Of a DNA stretch of 64,000 nucleotides, positions 32,252 to 40,457 are shown in pieces; the stretch's first letter is position 1; the number at the start of each line of letters is the position of its first letter. Both the position numbers and the translations under genes were made by a program. The notes beneath the pieces are model-generated. The model saw only the letters and a program-made list of their open reading frames with translations. It had not been told where the DNA came from and ran no database searches. Source of the stretch: Bradyrhizobium sp. BR 10289 (GTDB taxonomy: Bacteria > Pseudomonadota > Alphaproteobacteria > Rhizobiales > Xanthobacteraceae); contig NZ_JACOFR010000008.1 in NCBI RefSeq assembly GCF_019455385.1, forward strand, positions 186,001 to 250,000. The letters run 5' to 3'.

Positions 32252-32932
32252 TCAGCGCTGCAGACCTCGCACCAGGGACAGGAAACGGGCCTGCTCCGCC
32301 GGATTGTCGCGGAACATGCCGGTGAAGCGGCTGGTGAAGGTGGAGGCGCCGTGCTTGGCGACACCGCGCACCGACATGCAGGTATGCTCGGCCTCGATCA
32401 GGACGGCCACGCCGCGGGGCTTCAGGATCTCGTCGATCGCCGCCGCGATCTGCGCCGTCAGATGCTCTTGGGTCTGGAGCCGGCGGGCGAAGATGTCGGT
32501 CAGGCGAGCAAGCTTGGACAGGCCGACGACGCGTTCCACCGGCGTGTAGGCGATGTGCGCCTTGCCGTAGAACGGCATCATGTGATGCTCGCACTGCGAG
32601 GTGAACTCGATGTCGCGCACCAGCACGAAGTCGTCATAGCCGGCGGTCTCGCCGAAGGTGCGGTCGAGTACCTCGGCCGGGCACTGGTGGTAGCCCTGGT
32701 AGAGTTCGTCGAAGGCCTCGACCACGCGGCGCGGCGTGTCGAGCAGACCCTCGCGCTCGGTGTTCTCGCCGATATAGGCGAGCAGCGTCTTCACCGCCGC
32801 TTCCGCCTCGGCGCGCGCGGGGCGCGGCTGGTCGGCGCGGACGGCGGCCGCGAGGAATTCGGCAGGATCGAGCTCGGCCGGGCGGCTCTCGAGCGGCTTG
32901 TTGGGGCGGATCGGCTTGATTGTCGCGTCCAT
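32252..32932 (-). CDS. folE: GTP cyclohydrolase I
   Basis: A 226-residue cytosolic enzyme that converts GTP to 7,8-dihydroneopterin triphosphate for folate and related pathways. Signatures are [39 protein letters not shown] (zinc Cys and His), [19 protein letters not shown] and [13 protein letters not shown] (zinc Cys). The start is ATG 32932, where the conserved N-terminal extension begins; the upstream frame is not conserved. It forms a pair with hisI and is divergent from the IscU-like gene. Confidence 0.96.
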   Translation of the reverse strand: MDATIKPIRPNKPLESRPAELDPAEFLAAAVRADQPRPARAEAEAAVKTLLAYIGENTEREGLLDTPRRVVEAFDELYQGYHQCPAEVLDRTFGETAGYDDFVLVRDIEFTSQCEHHMMPFYGKAHIAYTPVERVVGLSKLARLTDIFARRLQTQEHLTAQIAAAIDEILKPRGVAVLIEAEHTCMSVRGVAKHGASTFTSRFTGMFRDNPAEQARFLSLVRGLQR

Positions 32933-33173
32933 GTCTACTCCGTTCGACGGCCTCAAAGGCCGGAGTGTCACCGGCAGACGGGGCGGCAAGCCGCCAGACG
33001 CCTGGAGAGAACAGTTTTGGTGAACAGGTCCTTGGGTCAATACGCTGGCGACGCAGATCTGGATCACCGCCGCCGCACCGCTGGACTGTTTTTCCACCAG
33101 TTCCGTCCCTATATAGGGCCCTGGACGGCGCCCGCCAAGGCCGATCGGGTGCGGAAGTGTTGGACTCCATCAC

Positions 33174-33629
33174 ATGCTGAACGACATCTATAACAAGCGG
33201 ATCATCGAGCTGGCCGGGAATATTCCGCGCCTCGGGCGGCTGCCGGACCCCGATGCCACCGCCACCGCCCACTCCAAATTGTGCGGCTCGACCGTGAAGA
33301 TCGATCTCAAGATGGAGGGCGACACCGTCACCGACTTCGCGCATGACGTGAAGGCCTGTGCGCTGGGCCAAGCCTCTTCATCCATCATGGCAAGTCACGT
33401 GGTCGGCTCGACTGCGAGCGAACTCCGTGAGTTACGCGAAACCGTTCGCAAGATGCTGAAAGAGAATGGCACGCCTCCGGGAGGCAAGTGGGAGGAAATC
33501 AAATTCCTCGAGCCGGTCCGCGACTACAAGGCGCGGCACGCCTCGACGCTTCTGACCTTCGATGCCGTGGTCGACGCCATCGGCCAGATCCAGGCGAAAG
33601 CCAAGCAGCCCGCCGCGGCGCAGGGCTGA
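33174..33629 (+). CDS. IscU/NifU-like iron-sulfur cluster scaffold protein
   Basis: A 151-residue protein of the IscU-like fold. Two of the cluster-ligand cysteines are seen in AHSKLCGSTVKI and DVKACALGQASSSIM; the third is not obvious (EPVRDYKARHASTLL lies in its place, with no Cys), as in a rhizobial subgroup. It may hold or deliver Fe-S clusters, or be a divergent scaffold. The gene is divergent from folE and near yidD, a common rhizobial neighbourhood. Confidence 0.85.
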   Translation: MLNDIYNKRIIELAGNIPRLGRLPDPDATATAHSKLCGSTVKIDLKMEGDTVTDFAHDVKACALGQASSSIMASHVVGSTASELRELRETVRKMLKENGTPPGGKWEEIKFLEPVRDYKARHASTLLTFDAVVDAIGQIQAKAKQPAAAQG

Positions 33630-33650
33630 CCCCCTCGTCCGCCAAGTTTC

Positions 33651-33682
33651 CGGGTTCGCGCCGACGCACGCCCCGGAATGAC
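33651..33682. repeat. Half copy of the GTCATTCCGG inverted repeat
   Basis: CGGGTTCGCGCCGACG followed by CACGCCCCGGAATGAC matches one end of the element at 31693-31794. Without its partner arm it cannot form the full hairpin. It lies between the stops of the IscU-like and ClpP-like genes. Confidence 0.6.
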
Positions 33683-33698
33683 CATCAAGGAAGTCCGC

Positions 33699-34592
33699 TT
33701 ATTTCTGCGCGCCGGCGCTCGGCGCCGTACCGGTCGGCACCATGGCTTCCGCCGTCTTGGTCGACCTGGCCGCCTGCTCCGGTTCCGTTCCGAACCTCGC
33801 CTGAGTCTTCGGCGCCAGCTCTGCCATGGCCGGCGCAGTGATATCGACATGCGGCAGCACGTCGGCGACGAGATCCGTCGTCACGAGATTGGTGAGCTTC
33901 AACTCGCCTGCATCCAGCTCGTGCAGATCTTCCCAAGGCGGCACGCTGAGCGCGAGCGACAAAAGATCGCCGGCACCGCCCATGTCGAAGGTGTATTTGG
34001 CGAGGCGACCGATGTCGCGTTCCACGATCATCAGGTCCTGCGCGCTGTAGCTTGCCGCCTTGGCATCGTCAGCGCGGTCGCCCATCCAGATCTGGTGAAC
34101 GCGGACGTGCGCGGCTTCCGGCACGTAGCGCTTCTTGCCGGCCAGCAGCAGGAACACGCACATGGATTCGCAATAGGCCTCGGACGCAACAGCCGGACGG
34201 GCCGACGGCCCGCCACGGTTCGGCAGGCTGATGCCGACCGTGGTCAGCAGACCGAGATTACGGAAGCGCCGGCCGAGCGTGATCGCGTCGTTGACGGAAC
34301 CGCCGCTGGAATCCAGCACCACGGTGGCGCCGCCAAGCTGGCGTCCCTGGGCAAAGTCGTCGAAGTCCTTGGGCGTATCGGAGGTGATGATGCCGACCGC
34401 GCTGACCCAGCCGCGGCAGTTCGGCTCGCAGGCGATCCAGCTGAACTTCATCGGCAGCTTGCGCTCTTCGAGCGCGGCCCCAGCGCGGGCCGAAGACCCG
34501 AATGTCGCGAGGGCACCAGCCAACGCGACCCCACAAGCGGCGGTTCCCACCAGCAACCAGCCGCGAAGTTTGAGCGACTTCAGAAGTTTCAA
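33699..34592 (-). CDS. Exported ClpP/crotonase-fold-like protein
   Basis: A 297-residue protein with an N-terminal membrane/signal helix (LRGWLLVGTAACGVALAGALA). The body has ClpP-like elements: VVLDSSGGSVNDAITLGRRF (helix after the oxyanion strand), EAYCESMCVFLLLAGKKRYV (position of the ClpP nucleophile Ser) and AHVRVHQIWMGD (His). This arrangement is known in a family of periplasmic proteins annotated as ClpP-like (COG3904-type). The C-terminal tail is Ala/Thr/Pro-rich. I use TTG 34592, which has GAAGGGA just upstream. Proteolytic activity is uncertain. Confidence 0.75.
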   Translation of the reverse strand: MKLLKSLKLRGWLLVGTAACGVALAGALATFGSSARAGAALEERKLPMKFSWIACEPNCRGWVSAVGIITSDTPKDFDDFAQGRQLGGATVVLDSSGGSVNDAITLGRRFRNLGLLTTVGISLPNRGGPSARPAVASEAYCESMCVFLLLAGKKRYVPEAAHVRVHQIWMGDRADDAKAASYSAQDLMIVERDIGRLAKYTFDMGGAGDLLSLALSVPPWEDLHELDAGELKLTNLVTTDLVADVLPHVDITAPAMAELAPKTQARFGTEPEQAARSTKTAEAMVPTGTAPSAGAQK

Positions 34593-34822
34593 ACTGGTCC
34601 CTTCCCCAAGCCCCAAGGCGATTCAGGCAAGCCCCGTTTCGACGTTCCAACGAGTCTACACATGGACGTCATAAAAATGGTATCCGGGGGAATACAGATC
34701 GTCCATAGGTACTTGCTGCACTGCTCCCAAAAAGCACGTAAAATATGGCGCATAAACAACAGCTTGCAGTTCCCTGCGCCGGAACCGCGCAACACCTCGC
34801 CCATGATCGCAGCACACCGCCC

Positions 34823-35161
34823 ATGAAGCATTCAGCCTGCGAGCACTGTTCCACTCCCGTCGACGGCGCATGGCGGCTGCCGCGCAGATTCGGCCGCGCG
34901 CTGATCTGGCTCTACCGGCACACGCTCTCGCCACTGGTCGGATACAATTGCCGGCACCTGCCGACCTGCTCCGTCTACGGCGATGAAGCGATCGAGCGGT
35001 TCGGATTGTGGGCGGGCGGCTGGATGACGCTGGCGCGCCTGCTTCGCTGCAATCCGTTCGGCACCTCGGGGATCGACAACGTTCCCCTCACCGCGCCGCA
35101 AGGTGCGCACTGGTATCTGCCCTGGCGTTACGCCCGCTGGCGCGGCGTCAACGCACTCTGA
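34823..35161 (+). CDS. yidD: Membrane protein insertion efficiency factor YidD
   Basis: A 112-residue amphipathic protein of the YidD/HlyA family, which assists YidC-dependent membrane insertion. Recognisable blocks are IWLYRHTLSPLVGYNCRHLPTCSVYGDEAIERFG and LLRCNPFGTSGIDNVP, with the conserved CRHxPTCS and RCxPF. The start at ATG 34823 keeps the cysteine-rich N-terminus; the longer upstream frame is not conserved. Confidence 0.92.
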   Translation: MKHSACEHCSTPVDGAWRLPRRFGRALIWLYRHTLSPLVGYNCRHLPTCSVYGDEAIERFGLWAGGWMTLARLLRCNPFGTSGIDNVPLTAPQGAHWYLPWRYARWRGVNAL

Positions 35162-35253
35162 GTATGCTGCGGTGCTTTGCGCATCGCTGCCCTGAGCGGA
35201 ACCGGAACTTTCACGTCGCGTTGCTGTGATGCTCCGCAGGGAGGAAAACAACA

Positions 35254-35469
35254 ATGCGCTGGAAAATCAGCCCTCATTTCCACTTCAGGCCCGGTCCTTA
35301 TCTCGGCCCCAGGGGTCACCACCACCATGACCCCAGGACGCTCGACGTCCTCGCGATCATCGCCCTGCTCGCACTCGTTTTCGGCTCCGGCTGGTATCTC
35401 GCGACCAGCCAGGCGACGCCGCCGAGCACCACCGCATTCGTCGAACCAAGCCAGAGCGTGCATTGGTAG
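35254..35469 (+). CDS. Small membrane protein with histidine-rich N-terminus
   Basis: A 71-residue protein with GGGAGGAAAA eight bases before the ATG. The N-terminal 30 residues hold HFHFRPGPYLGPRGHHHH, followed by one hydrophobic helix VLAIIALLALVFGSGWYLA and a Ser/Thr-rich tail. The His cluster might bind metal ions. No family assigned. Confidence 0.75.
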   Translation: MRWKISPHFHFRPGPYLGPRGHHHHDPRTLDVLAIIALLALVFGSGWYLATSQATPPSTTAFVEPSQSVHW

Positions 35470-35476
35470 TCGTAGT

Positions 35477-36433
35477 CTAGAGGTCCAGCACCAGCCGTTC
35501 GGCGTCGGACCCCGCTACGCAAACCATGAGATAGCGCTCGCGCTCGTAGGGCGACAGGATGCGGTCGCGGTGCACCGGCCTGCCCTCGATCCATCCGACC
35601 TTGCAGGCGCCGCAGATGCCGCCACAGCAGGAGGTCGCGACGTCGATGCCGCCTTCCTGCAACGCGGCCAGCATGGTCTGGCCGGCACGGACCTGGATCT
35701 CGGTGCCCGAGCGCGCCAGCGATAGCGTAAAGGGCTTTGCGTCGGGATCGATGACCGGCGGCGGCGCGACGAAGCGCTCGATGTGAACATTGGCCGCGGG
35801 CCATGCAGCCGTCACACGCTCGAAATCGTCGGTCATGCCTCCGGGGCCGCAGCAGGCAACCAGCGTCTCTGATCCAGCCTCCCCGACGAGGGCCGCAAGA
35901 TCGGGGCGGCCGGTCCGGGACGTCCGGTGCACGACGACCCGTCCCGCTTCAATCAGCGCGCCGAGATGAGCCGCAAGCGGCACCTCCTCGCGCACGATCA
36001 GATGCAGTGCGTAGTCGGCCTCTCCGGCTCGTTCGAGATGCCGCGCCATGGACAAGAATGGGGTCACGCCGATGCCGCCGGCGACGAACACATAGCGTGC
36101 GATGGGCGCACCGGGGTCGAGCCCGCCGCGCGGCAGAGAGACGCCGATGACATCGCCGACAGCGACCTCGTCGTGCAGCGCACGCGAGCCGCCACGCCCG
36201 TCCGCCTCGCGTTTGACCGCAATGAGGTAGCGCGCATTGTCCGCGGGCTCGTTGCACAGCGAGTAGGTGCGAACCAGGCCGTTCGGCAGATGCAGGTCGA
36301 TATGCGCCCCCGGCTTGAACGGCGGCAGTTCCCAATTGTCGGGGTCGGCCAGCGTGAACAGCTTGATCCCTTCGCCGGCCTTCTCGATGGCTGTGACGAC
36401 CGTCTTGACCGTCGTGATCGGGCGCGCCTTCAT
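35477..36433 (-). CDS. PDR/VanB-family ferredoxin reductase-type oxidoreductase
   Basis: A 318-residue electron-transfer protein with three modules: an FMN/FAD-binding barrel (RTYSLCNEPADNARYLIAVKR), an NAD(P)H-binding domain (YVFVAGGIGVTPFLSMARHL, ACCGPGGM) and a C-terminal plant-type 2Fe-2S ferredoxin with Cys ligands in ATSCCGGICGACKVG and LMVCVA. Such proteins supply electrons to Rieske or molybdenum oxygenases. The ATG at 36433 overlaps the stop of the MOSC gene (ATGA), so the two are translationally coupled. Confidence 0.92.
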   Translation of the reverse strand: MKARPITTVKTVVTAIEKAGEGIKLFTLADPDNWELPPFKPGAHIDLHLPNGLVRTYSLCNEPADNARYLIAVKREADGRGGSRALHDEVAVGDVIGVSLPRGGLDPGAPIARYVFVAGGIGVTPFLSMARHLERAGEADYALHLIVREEVPLAAHLGALIEAGRVVVHRTSRTGRPDLAALVGEAGSETLVACCGPGGMTDDFERVTAAWPAANVHIERFVAPPPVIDPDAKPFTLSLARSGTEIQVRAGQTMLAALQEGGIDVATSCCGGICGACKVGWIEGRPVHRDRILSPYERERYLMVCVAGSDAERLVLDL

Positions 36434-36951
36434 GCCGCGTTCCGCACGGTGTCGCCGACCTTCACCACGCCGCCTTGCAGGATCCTGCAATTGAGGCCGG
36501 AGCGATTGATCAGGGGATCGAAGATCGCCTTGCCGGTGATCTCCTCGATATGCCGGCACGGGACCGACAAGCGCGTCGCTTCCAGCAAAGTCTCGCCCAG
36601 CCAGAAACGACGGCCGACGAGATGATTCAACGGCACGCCCTCGACCGTGACGTTGCGCCGGTGCTCTTCGGGACCAAGCTCAATGCCGGCGTCGCGCTTC
36701 AGCGCAACCAGCGTCTCGAGCTCGAACAGGGTGACCTGCCGGCCCTCCTCGGGCTTGTGGGAGTAAAAACCTGCTTCGTTGCCGATCATGTAGCGATCGC
36801 CTTCGATGCCCCGGCCAGCGACGAGATTGATCGATTCAGCGGCGCGCATCGGCAGGAACGCGCGCGGGCAGAAATGGAGAAAGCGCACCACGCCGGTCCA
36901 GCCGAGTTGTGCTGCGGTGTGCGCCGGGCCGGCGCTGACGGTATCGAGCAT
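36430..36951 (-). CDS. MOSC domain-containing protein
   Basis: A 173-residue protein with the MOSC fold (molybdenum cofactor sulfurase C-terminal). The segment ESINLVAGRGIEGDRYMIG is typical, followed by FSH-like YSHKPEEGRQVTLFE, HRRNVTVEGVPLNHLVGRRF and CRHIEEITGK with the conserved Cys. MOSC proteins handle sulfur- or Mo-cofactor-bound substrates. Fusions of MOSC with FAD-ferredoxin reductases are known, so the coupling to the next gene is functionally meaningful. AAGGA lies eight bases before the ATG. Confidence 0.92.
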   Translation of the reverse strand: MLDTVSAGPAHTAAQLGWTGVVRFLHFCPRAFLPMRAAESINLVAGRGIEGDRYMIGNEAGFYSHKPEEGRQVTLFELETLVALKRDAGIELGPEEHRRNVTVEGVPLNHLVGRRFWLGETLLEATRLSVPCRHIEEITGKAIFDPLINRSGLNCRILQGGVVKVGDTVRNAA

Positions 36952-37006
36952 GACAAAATCCTTGTGAGGAGCGAGGACGCGCCGCCGGCAGCGGCGCGCC
37001 GAGGGA

Positions 37007-38320
37007 TCAGGTCAGTTCCTTGTTCGCCATCTCCGGCGCCAACGTCGTGGCGGTCGCGGTGATCGCGGCGCAGGCAATGAGGAACAGCGAGACCGGCCAG
37101 GTGGCCCCGCCGCTCCACGCCATCAGAGACGCCGCAATCAACGGCGTCAACCCGCCGCTGAGGGCCGCACCGACCTGGAAGCCGAGCGAGGCGCCGCTGT
37201 AGCGCAGCCGCGCGGAGAACAGTTCGGAGTACCAGGGCGCGCCGATGCCGAACATCACCATCTGGCCAAAGGTGATCGCGACCACGATGGTGCAGATAAC
37301 GATGGTGGGATCGCGGGTATCGAGCAGCCAGAACAGCGGAAATGCAAACAGGGCCGAGAATACGCAGCTCGCATAGAACATGGTCTTGCGGCCGACGAGG
37401 TCGGACAGCCAGCCGAACAGTGGAATGGCGAACAGCGCGACCAGCGACGCGGCAAAGGCGCCGTTCAGCACCACGGTGCGCGACAGGCCGAGATTGGCCG
37501 TGGCGTAAGACATCACGAACACGCCGCCGATGCTGGCATAGGCGATCTCGGAAATCTTGAGACCTACCGCGGTGAAGAACGGTCTGCGATGGTGCCTGAA
37601 GATCTCGACCAGCGGCATGCTGGCCACTTCCTTCTTGGCCTGCACCTGCCGGAACGCCGCCGTCTCTTCCATGTTGAGGCGGATATAGAGACCGACGCCG
37701 ACCAGCAGGATAGAAATCAGGAAGGGAATGCGCCAGCCATAAGCCATGAAGTCGCTTTCCGGCAGGCTCGCCACCAGCGCGAACATGCCGATCGCGGCGA
37801 GATTGCCGATGGGGTTACCGACCTGCACCATGCTGCCGAGCAGGCCGCGCCGGTGGGTCGGGCAGTTCTCGACCACCATCAGCACTGCCCCGCCCCATTC
37901 TCCACCGAGGCCGATGCCCTGGAGGAAACGGAGGCCGATCAGCAGCAGCGGCGCGGCGATGCCGATCTGCTGATAGGTCGGCAAAAGGCCGATCAGGAAG
38001 GTGCCGATGCCCATCACCATGATGGTGATCGCGAGCATCGCCTTGCGGCCGACCCGGTCGCCGTAATGGCCGAAGATCGCAGCCCCGAGCGGCCGCGCCA
38101 GAAATCCAACGGCATAGGTACCGAAAGCGGCGATGGTGGCGAGCGTGGGATTACCAGCGGCGAAGAAGACCTTGTTGAACACCAGCGCGGTCGCGGTGCC
38201 GTAGATGAGGAAGTCGTACCATTCGACGGCGGTGCCAATCACGCTCGACCACACGATCCGTCGCAAGCTCGCCGCCTCGTCCGGCGCTACGTTCAGGGTT
38301 ACGTCGTCTGCTACGGTCAT
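37007..38320 (-). CDS. MFS transporter, metabolite:H+ symporter (MHS) family
   Basis: A 437-residue membrane protein with 12 predicted helices. MHS signatures: TAVEWYDFLIYGTATALVF in helix 1, RPLGAAIFGHYGDRVGRKAML (motif A) and LQGIGLGGEWGGAVLMVVE in helix 4-5. GWLSDLVGRKTMFYA is the matching motif of the second half. MHS members import organic acids, betaines or aromatic acids with protons. It is the first gene of a three-gene operon with MOSC and ferredoxin reductase and is divergent from the XRE-cupin regulator. GGAGAG precedes the start. Confidence 0.94.
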   Translation of the reverse strand: MTVADDVTLNVAPDEAASLRRIVWSSVIGTAVEWYDFLIYGTATALVFNKVFFAAGNPTLATIAAFGTYAVGFLARPLGAAIFGHYGDRVGRKAMLAITIMVMGIGTFLIGLLPTYQQIGIAAPLLLIGLRFLQGIGLGGEWGGAVLMVVENCPTHRRGLLGSMVQVGNPIGNLAAIGMFALVASLPESDFMAYGWRIPFLISILLVGVGLYIRLNMEETAAFRQVQAKKEVASMPLVEIFRHHRRPFFTAVGLKISEIAYASIGGVFVMSYATANLGLSRTVVLNGAFAASLVALFAIPLFGWLSDLVGRKTMFYASCVFSALFAFPLFWLLDTRDPTIVICTIVVAITFGQMVMFGIGAPWYSELFSARLRYSGASLGFQVGAALSGGLTPLIAASLMAWSGGATWPVSLFLIACAAITATATTLAPEMANKELT

Positions 38321-38664
38321 CGATCTCTCCAGAAAGGTACCGGCATCAGGTGATTTTGTCCGCGGAGCCCATCGGCGGGCGGACGGTAAAATCGATCATG
38401 TTTACTAATGGAAATCAACGCCGCAGGACGGGGCAAATGCCGCTGATCGCGGCAGAGAGCATCCAATGCCCCAATTTTTGGCTATTATCCGAGATATACC
38501 AGCAAAAATGCCCACATTATCTGCGGCCTTGCTCGAAATTTCCGCGCGATAGTTTTCCCATGGAATACACCTGCACACGGCCGGATTGGCCCATCCGGGC
38601 CGCCGGGCTGGCAGTTCGGCCGCATCTGTTGCAAAAGAAGCCCAGCAGTTCGGGAGACTCATGC
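38321..38664. promoter_or_regulatory. Divergent control region of transporter operon and XRE-cupin regulator
   Basis: This 344-base stretch separates the divergently transcribed transporter operon and the XRE-cupin gene. Its middle is A+T-rich (about 38450-38560), with short dyads such as GCCCCAATTTTTGGC. The regulator likely binds here, but I cannot fix a single operator. A possible alternative ATG at 38560 would extend the regulator by 35 residues, which I reject for lack of a ribosome site. Confidence 0.45.
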
Positions 38665-39222
38665 GTGCTTGACGTCAGCAAAGCGACCGCGGTCGGGGCC
38701 AACATCCGCCAGGCGCGGATTGCCAAGGGCCTGACGCTGGACCAGCTTGCCAAGCAGAGCGATCTCACGCGCGGCTACATCTCGCTGGTCGAGCGCAATC
38801 TGAAGATCCCCTCGCTGGCTGCGCTGCTGCGGATGGCCGCCGCGCTCGAGGTCAATGTCGCGAACTTCTTCGACCCCAACGCCGAGCCCGCCCCGCGCTA
38901 CACCCTGTTCCGCCGCGAGGACGGCAACGTACCGCTGTTCCAGGACAATTTTGGCGTGGTCCCGCTGGTCACCGGCCGCACCCGCAAGATGATGGAGCCG
39001 TTCCTCCTCAGCCCGCCCCACAAATCGGCGACGCGCGCCTCGCATGCCGGCGAGGAGCTGCTGTTCGTGATCAACGGCAAGATCGCGATCAAGCTCGACG
39101 GCGAGGAGCTGACGCTCGGCAAGGGCGACTGCCTGTATTTCTCGGGCGAGACGCCGCACGAGGTCAGGAGCCTCGGCCGGCAGAAGGCGGAAGTGCTGGT
39201 CGTGGTGGCGCAGAGCTCTTAA
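38665..39222 (+). CDS. XRE-family regulator with C-terminal cupin domain
   Basis: A 185-residue protein. Helix-turn-helix at residues about 11-66: ANIRQARIAKGLTLDQLAK, then QSDLTRGYISLVERNLKIPS. The cupin barrel at about 107-181 has RASHAGEELLFVINGKIAI and CLYFSGETPHEVRSLG. Cupin-XRE regulators sense small ligands (for example PuuR, SutR types). I chose the GTG at 38665, with GGGAGA eight bases upstream. It is divergent from and probably controls the transporter-MOSC-reductase operon. The ligand is unknown. Confidence 0.88.
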   Translation: MLDVSKATAVGANIRQARIAKGLTLDQLAKQSDLTRGYISLVERNLKIPSLAALLRMAAALEVNVANFFDPNAEPAPRYTLFRREDGNVPLFQDNFGVVPLVTGRTRKMMEPFLLSPPHKSATRASHAGEELLFVINGKIAIKLDGEELTLGKGDCLYFSGETPHEVRSLGRQKAEVLVVVAQSS

Positions 39223-39243
39223 CGCCGGGTCTCGGCGAATAGC

Positions 39244-40455
39244 TCAGCGGAACCAGTAGAAGCGCCCGGCCGGCGGCGGGATCGGCTCGGGCGGGCGCGG
39301 TCGCCTGGGACGCGGTGGTTTGGGCTGTGGCTCATCCGACGAGATCGTCTCCGCCGGCGCGGTCTCGGTCCCCGGCACCTTCACTGACAGCAGCAGATTC
39401 GACTCGTGCATGCGCCAGCGATAGCCGACGCCGAAATCGATCGGTTGGGCGCGCGCGAACAGTTCGGCGTAGCGCTCCTGATAGCGGCCAGGGAATTCGC
39501 CGATCGGTCCGAGATACCGGCCGAACGGGAAGAACCGCCACTGTCGGGCGTTGTAATTGGCCAGTGGAATGCCGGAATCGTCCTGGATGATGGTCGCGCT
39601 GTTGGTGAGCAGCCAGTCACGGGTGACCGCGAAGTCGCCCTTGTGCAGGAGATAGGATGCACTCTTGAGCAGACTGTTGCCGGGCCCGAGCGTCTCGCAG
39701 AATTTCAGGAAGCCTGTGTTGCGCGCGCCGGCATTGGAGAGATCGGTCGAAAAATAATACAGCGTGCGCGCTTCGCCATCGGGGCCCGCAAAGGTGATGC
39801 GGACGCCGTGCGTGGCGTTCGGCCCCGGATTGTCATTGCCGGTGTGCATCCCGCCCTTGGCGTCGAGCGCGACCATCTCGACATTGCGGATGGTCTTGCC
39901 GGAGCGCGCCAGGAAGACATAGAGGATGGGCAAGGTGCCGTTGACCTGGTTGGCGTGCAAATCGACCTTCATCTGCTTGGTGATGAAGAACGAAAAGCTC
40001 AGGATCGAGCCGAGCGAGCGCTCGACATTGTAGAGCGCAGCGCCGACCGACCCGCGCGGCAGCCGCGTCAGATCGGGCACCGCGCCGACCGGCTCCAGGG
40101 CGCCGAGCACGTAGGTGCTGGCCTTGGAATAGAAGGCGTTGGCGTAGAGGAAGTCCGGGCCGCTGAACATGTAGAACATGGTCGGCCTGGGAGCGGCGAG
40201 ATTCACCTCGGACCAGGCGCGGATCTTCGAGAGCTGCCGCTGCTCGAGCTGGCTGAAGGCGCCGTCGAAGAACTTTGCGTGATGCTGCCAGGACGGGTCT
40301 TTGGTCAGCGGCACCAGCGGCGAGTCCGCCGAAGGCTGCATGCCCGCGAGGAAGCGCGCGGTGTCGTCAAAGGTGGCGTCGGCTGCACGTGCGATTGAGA
40401 CGGCCGCAGCCAGCAGGGCAAATGCGACGGCCGCAATTCTGAAGGCTGCAAGCAT
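39244..40455 (-). CDS. Exported hypothetical protein of about 400 residues
   Basis: A 403-residue protein with signal peptide ending SIARA-ADA. I recognise no catalytic motif. It has the segments LAGMQPSADSPLVPLTKDPSW, PTMFYMFSGPDFLYANAFY, NVERSLGSILSFSFFITKQM and ATRDWLLTNSATIIQDDSGIPL-like stretches, suggesting a compact periplasmic domain. The tail is Pro/Arg-rich (PQPKPPRPRRPRPP). Proteins of this pattern occur in several alphaproteobacteria as unknowns. It starts three bases after the APC permease stop, so it is probably co-transcribed with it. Confidence 0.8.
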   Translation of the reverse strand: MLAAFRIAAVAFALLAAAVSIARAADATFDDTARFLAGMQPSADSPLVPLTKDPSWQHHAKFFDGAFSQLEQRQLSKIRAWSEVNLAAPRPTMFYMFSGPDFLYANAFYSKASTYVLGALEPVGAVPDLTRLPRGSVGAALYNVERSLGSILSFSFFITKQMKVDLHANQVNGTLPILYVFLARSGKTIRNVEMVALDAKGGMHTGNDNPGPNATHGVRITFAGPDGEARTLYYFSTDLSNAGARNTGFLKFCETLGPGNSLLKSASYLLHKGDFAVTRDWLLTNSATIIQDDSGIPLANYNARQWRFFPFGRYLGPIGEFPGRYQERYAELFARAQPIDFGVGYRWRMHESNLLLSVKVPGTETAPAETISSDEPQPKPPRPRRPRPPEPIPPPAGRFYWFR

Positions 40456-40457
40456 GT

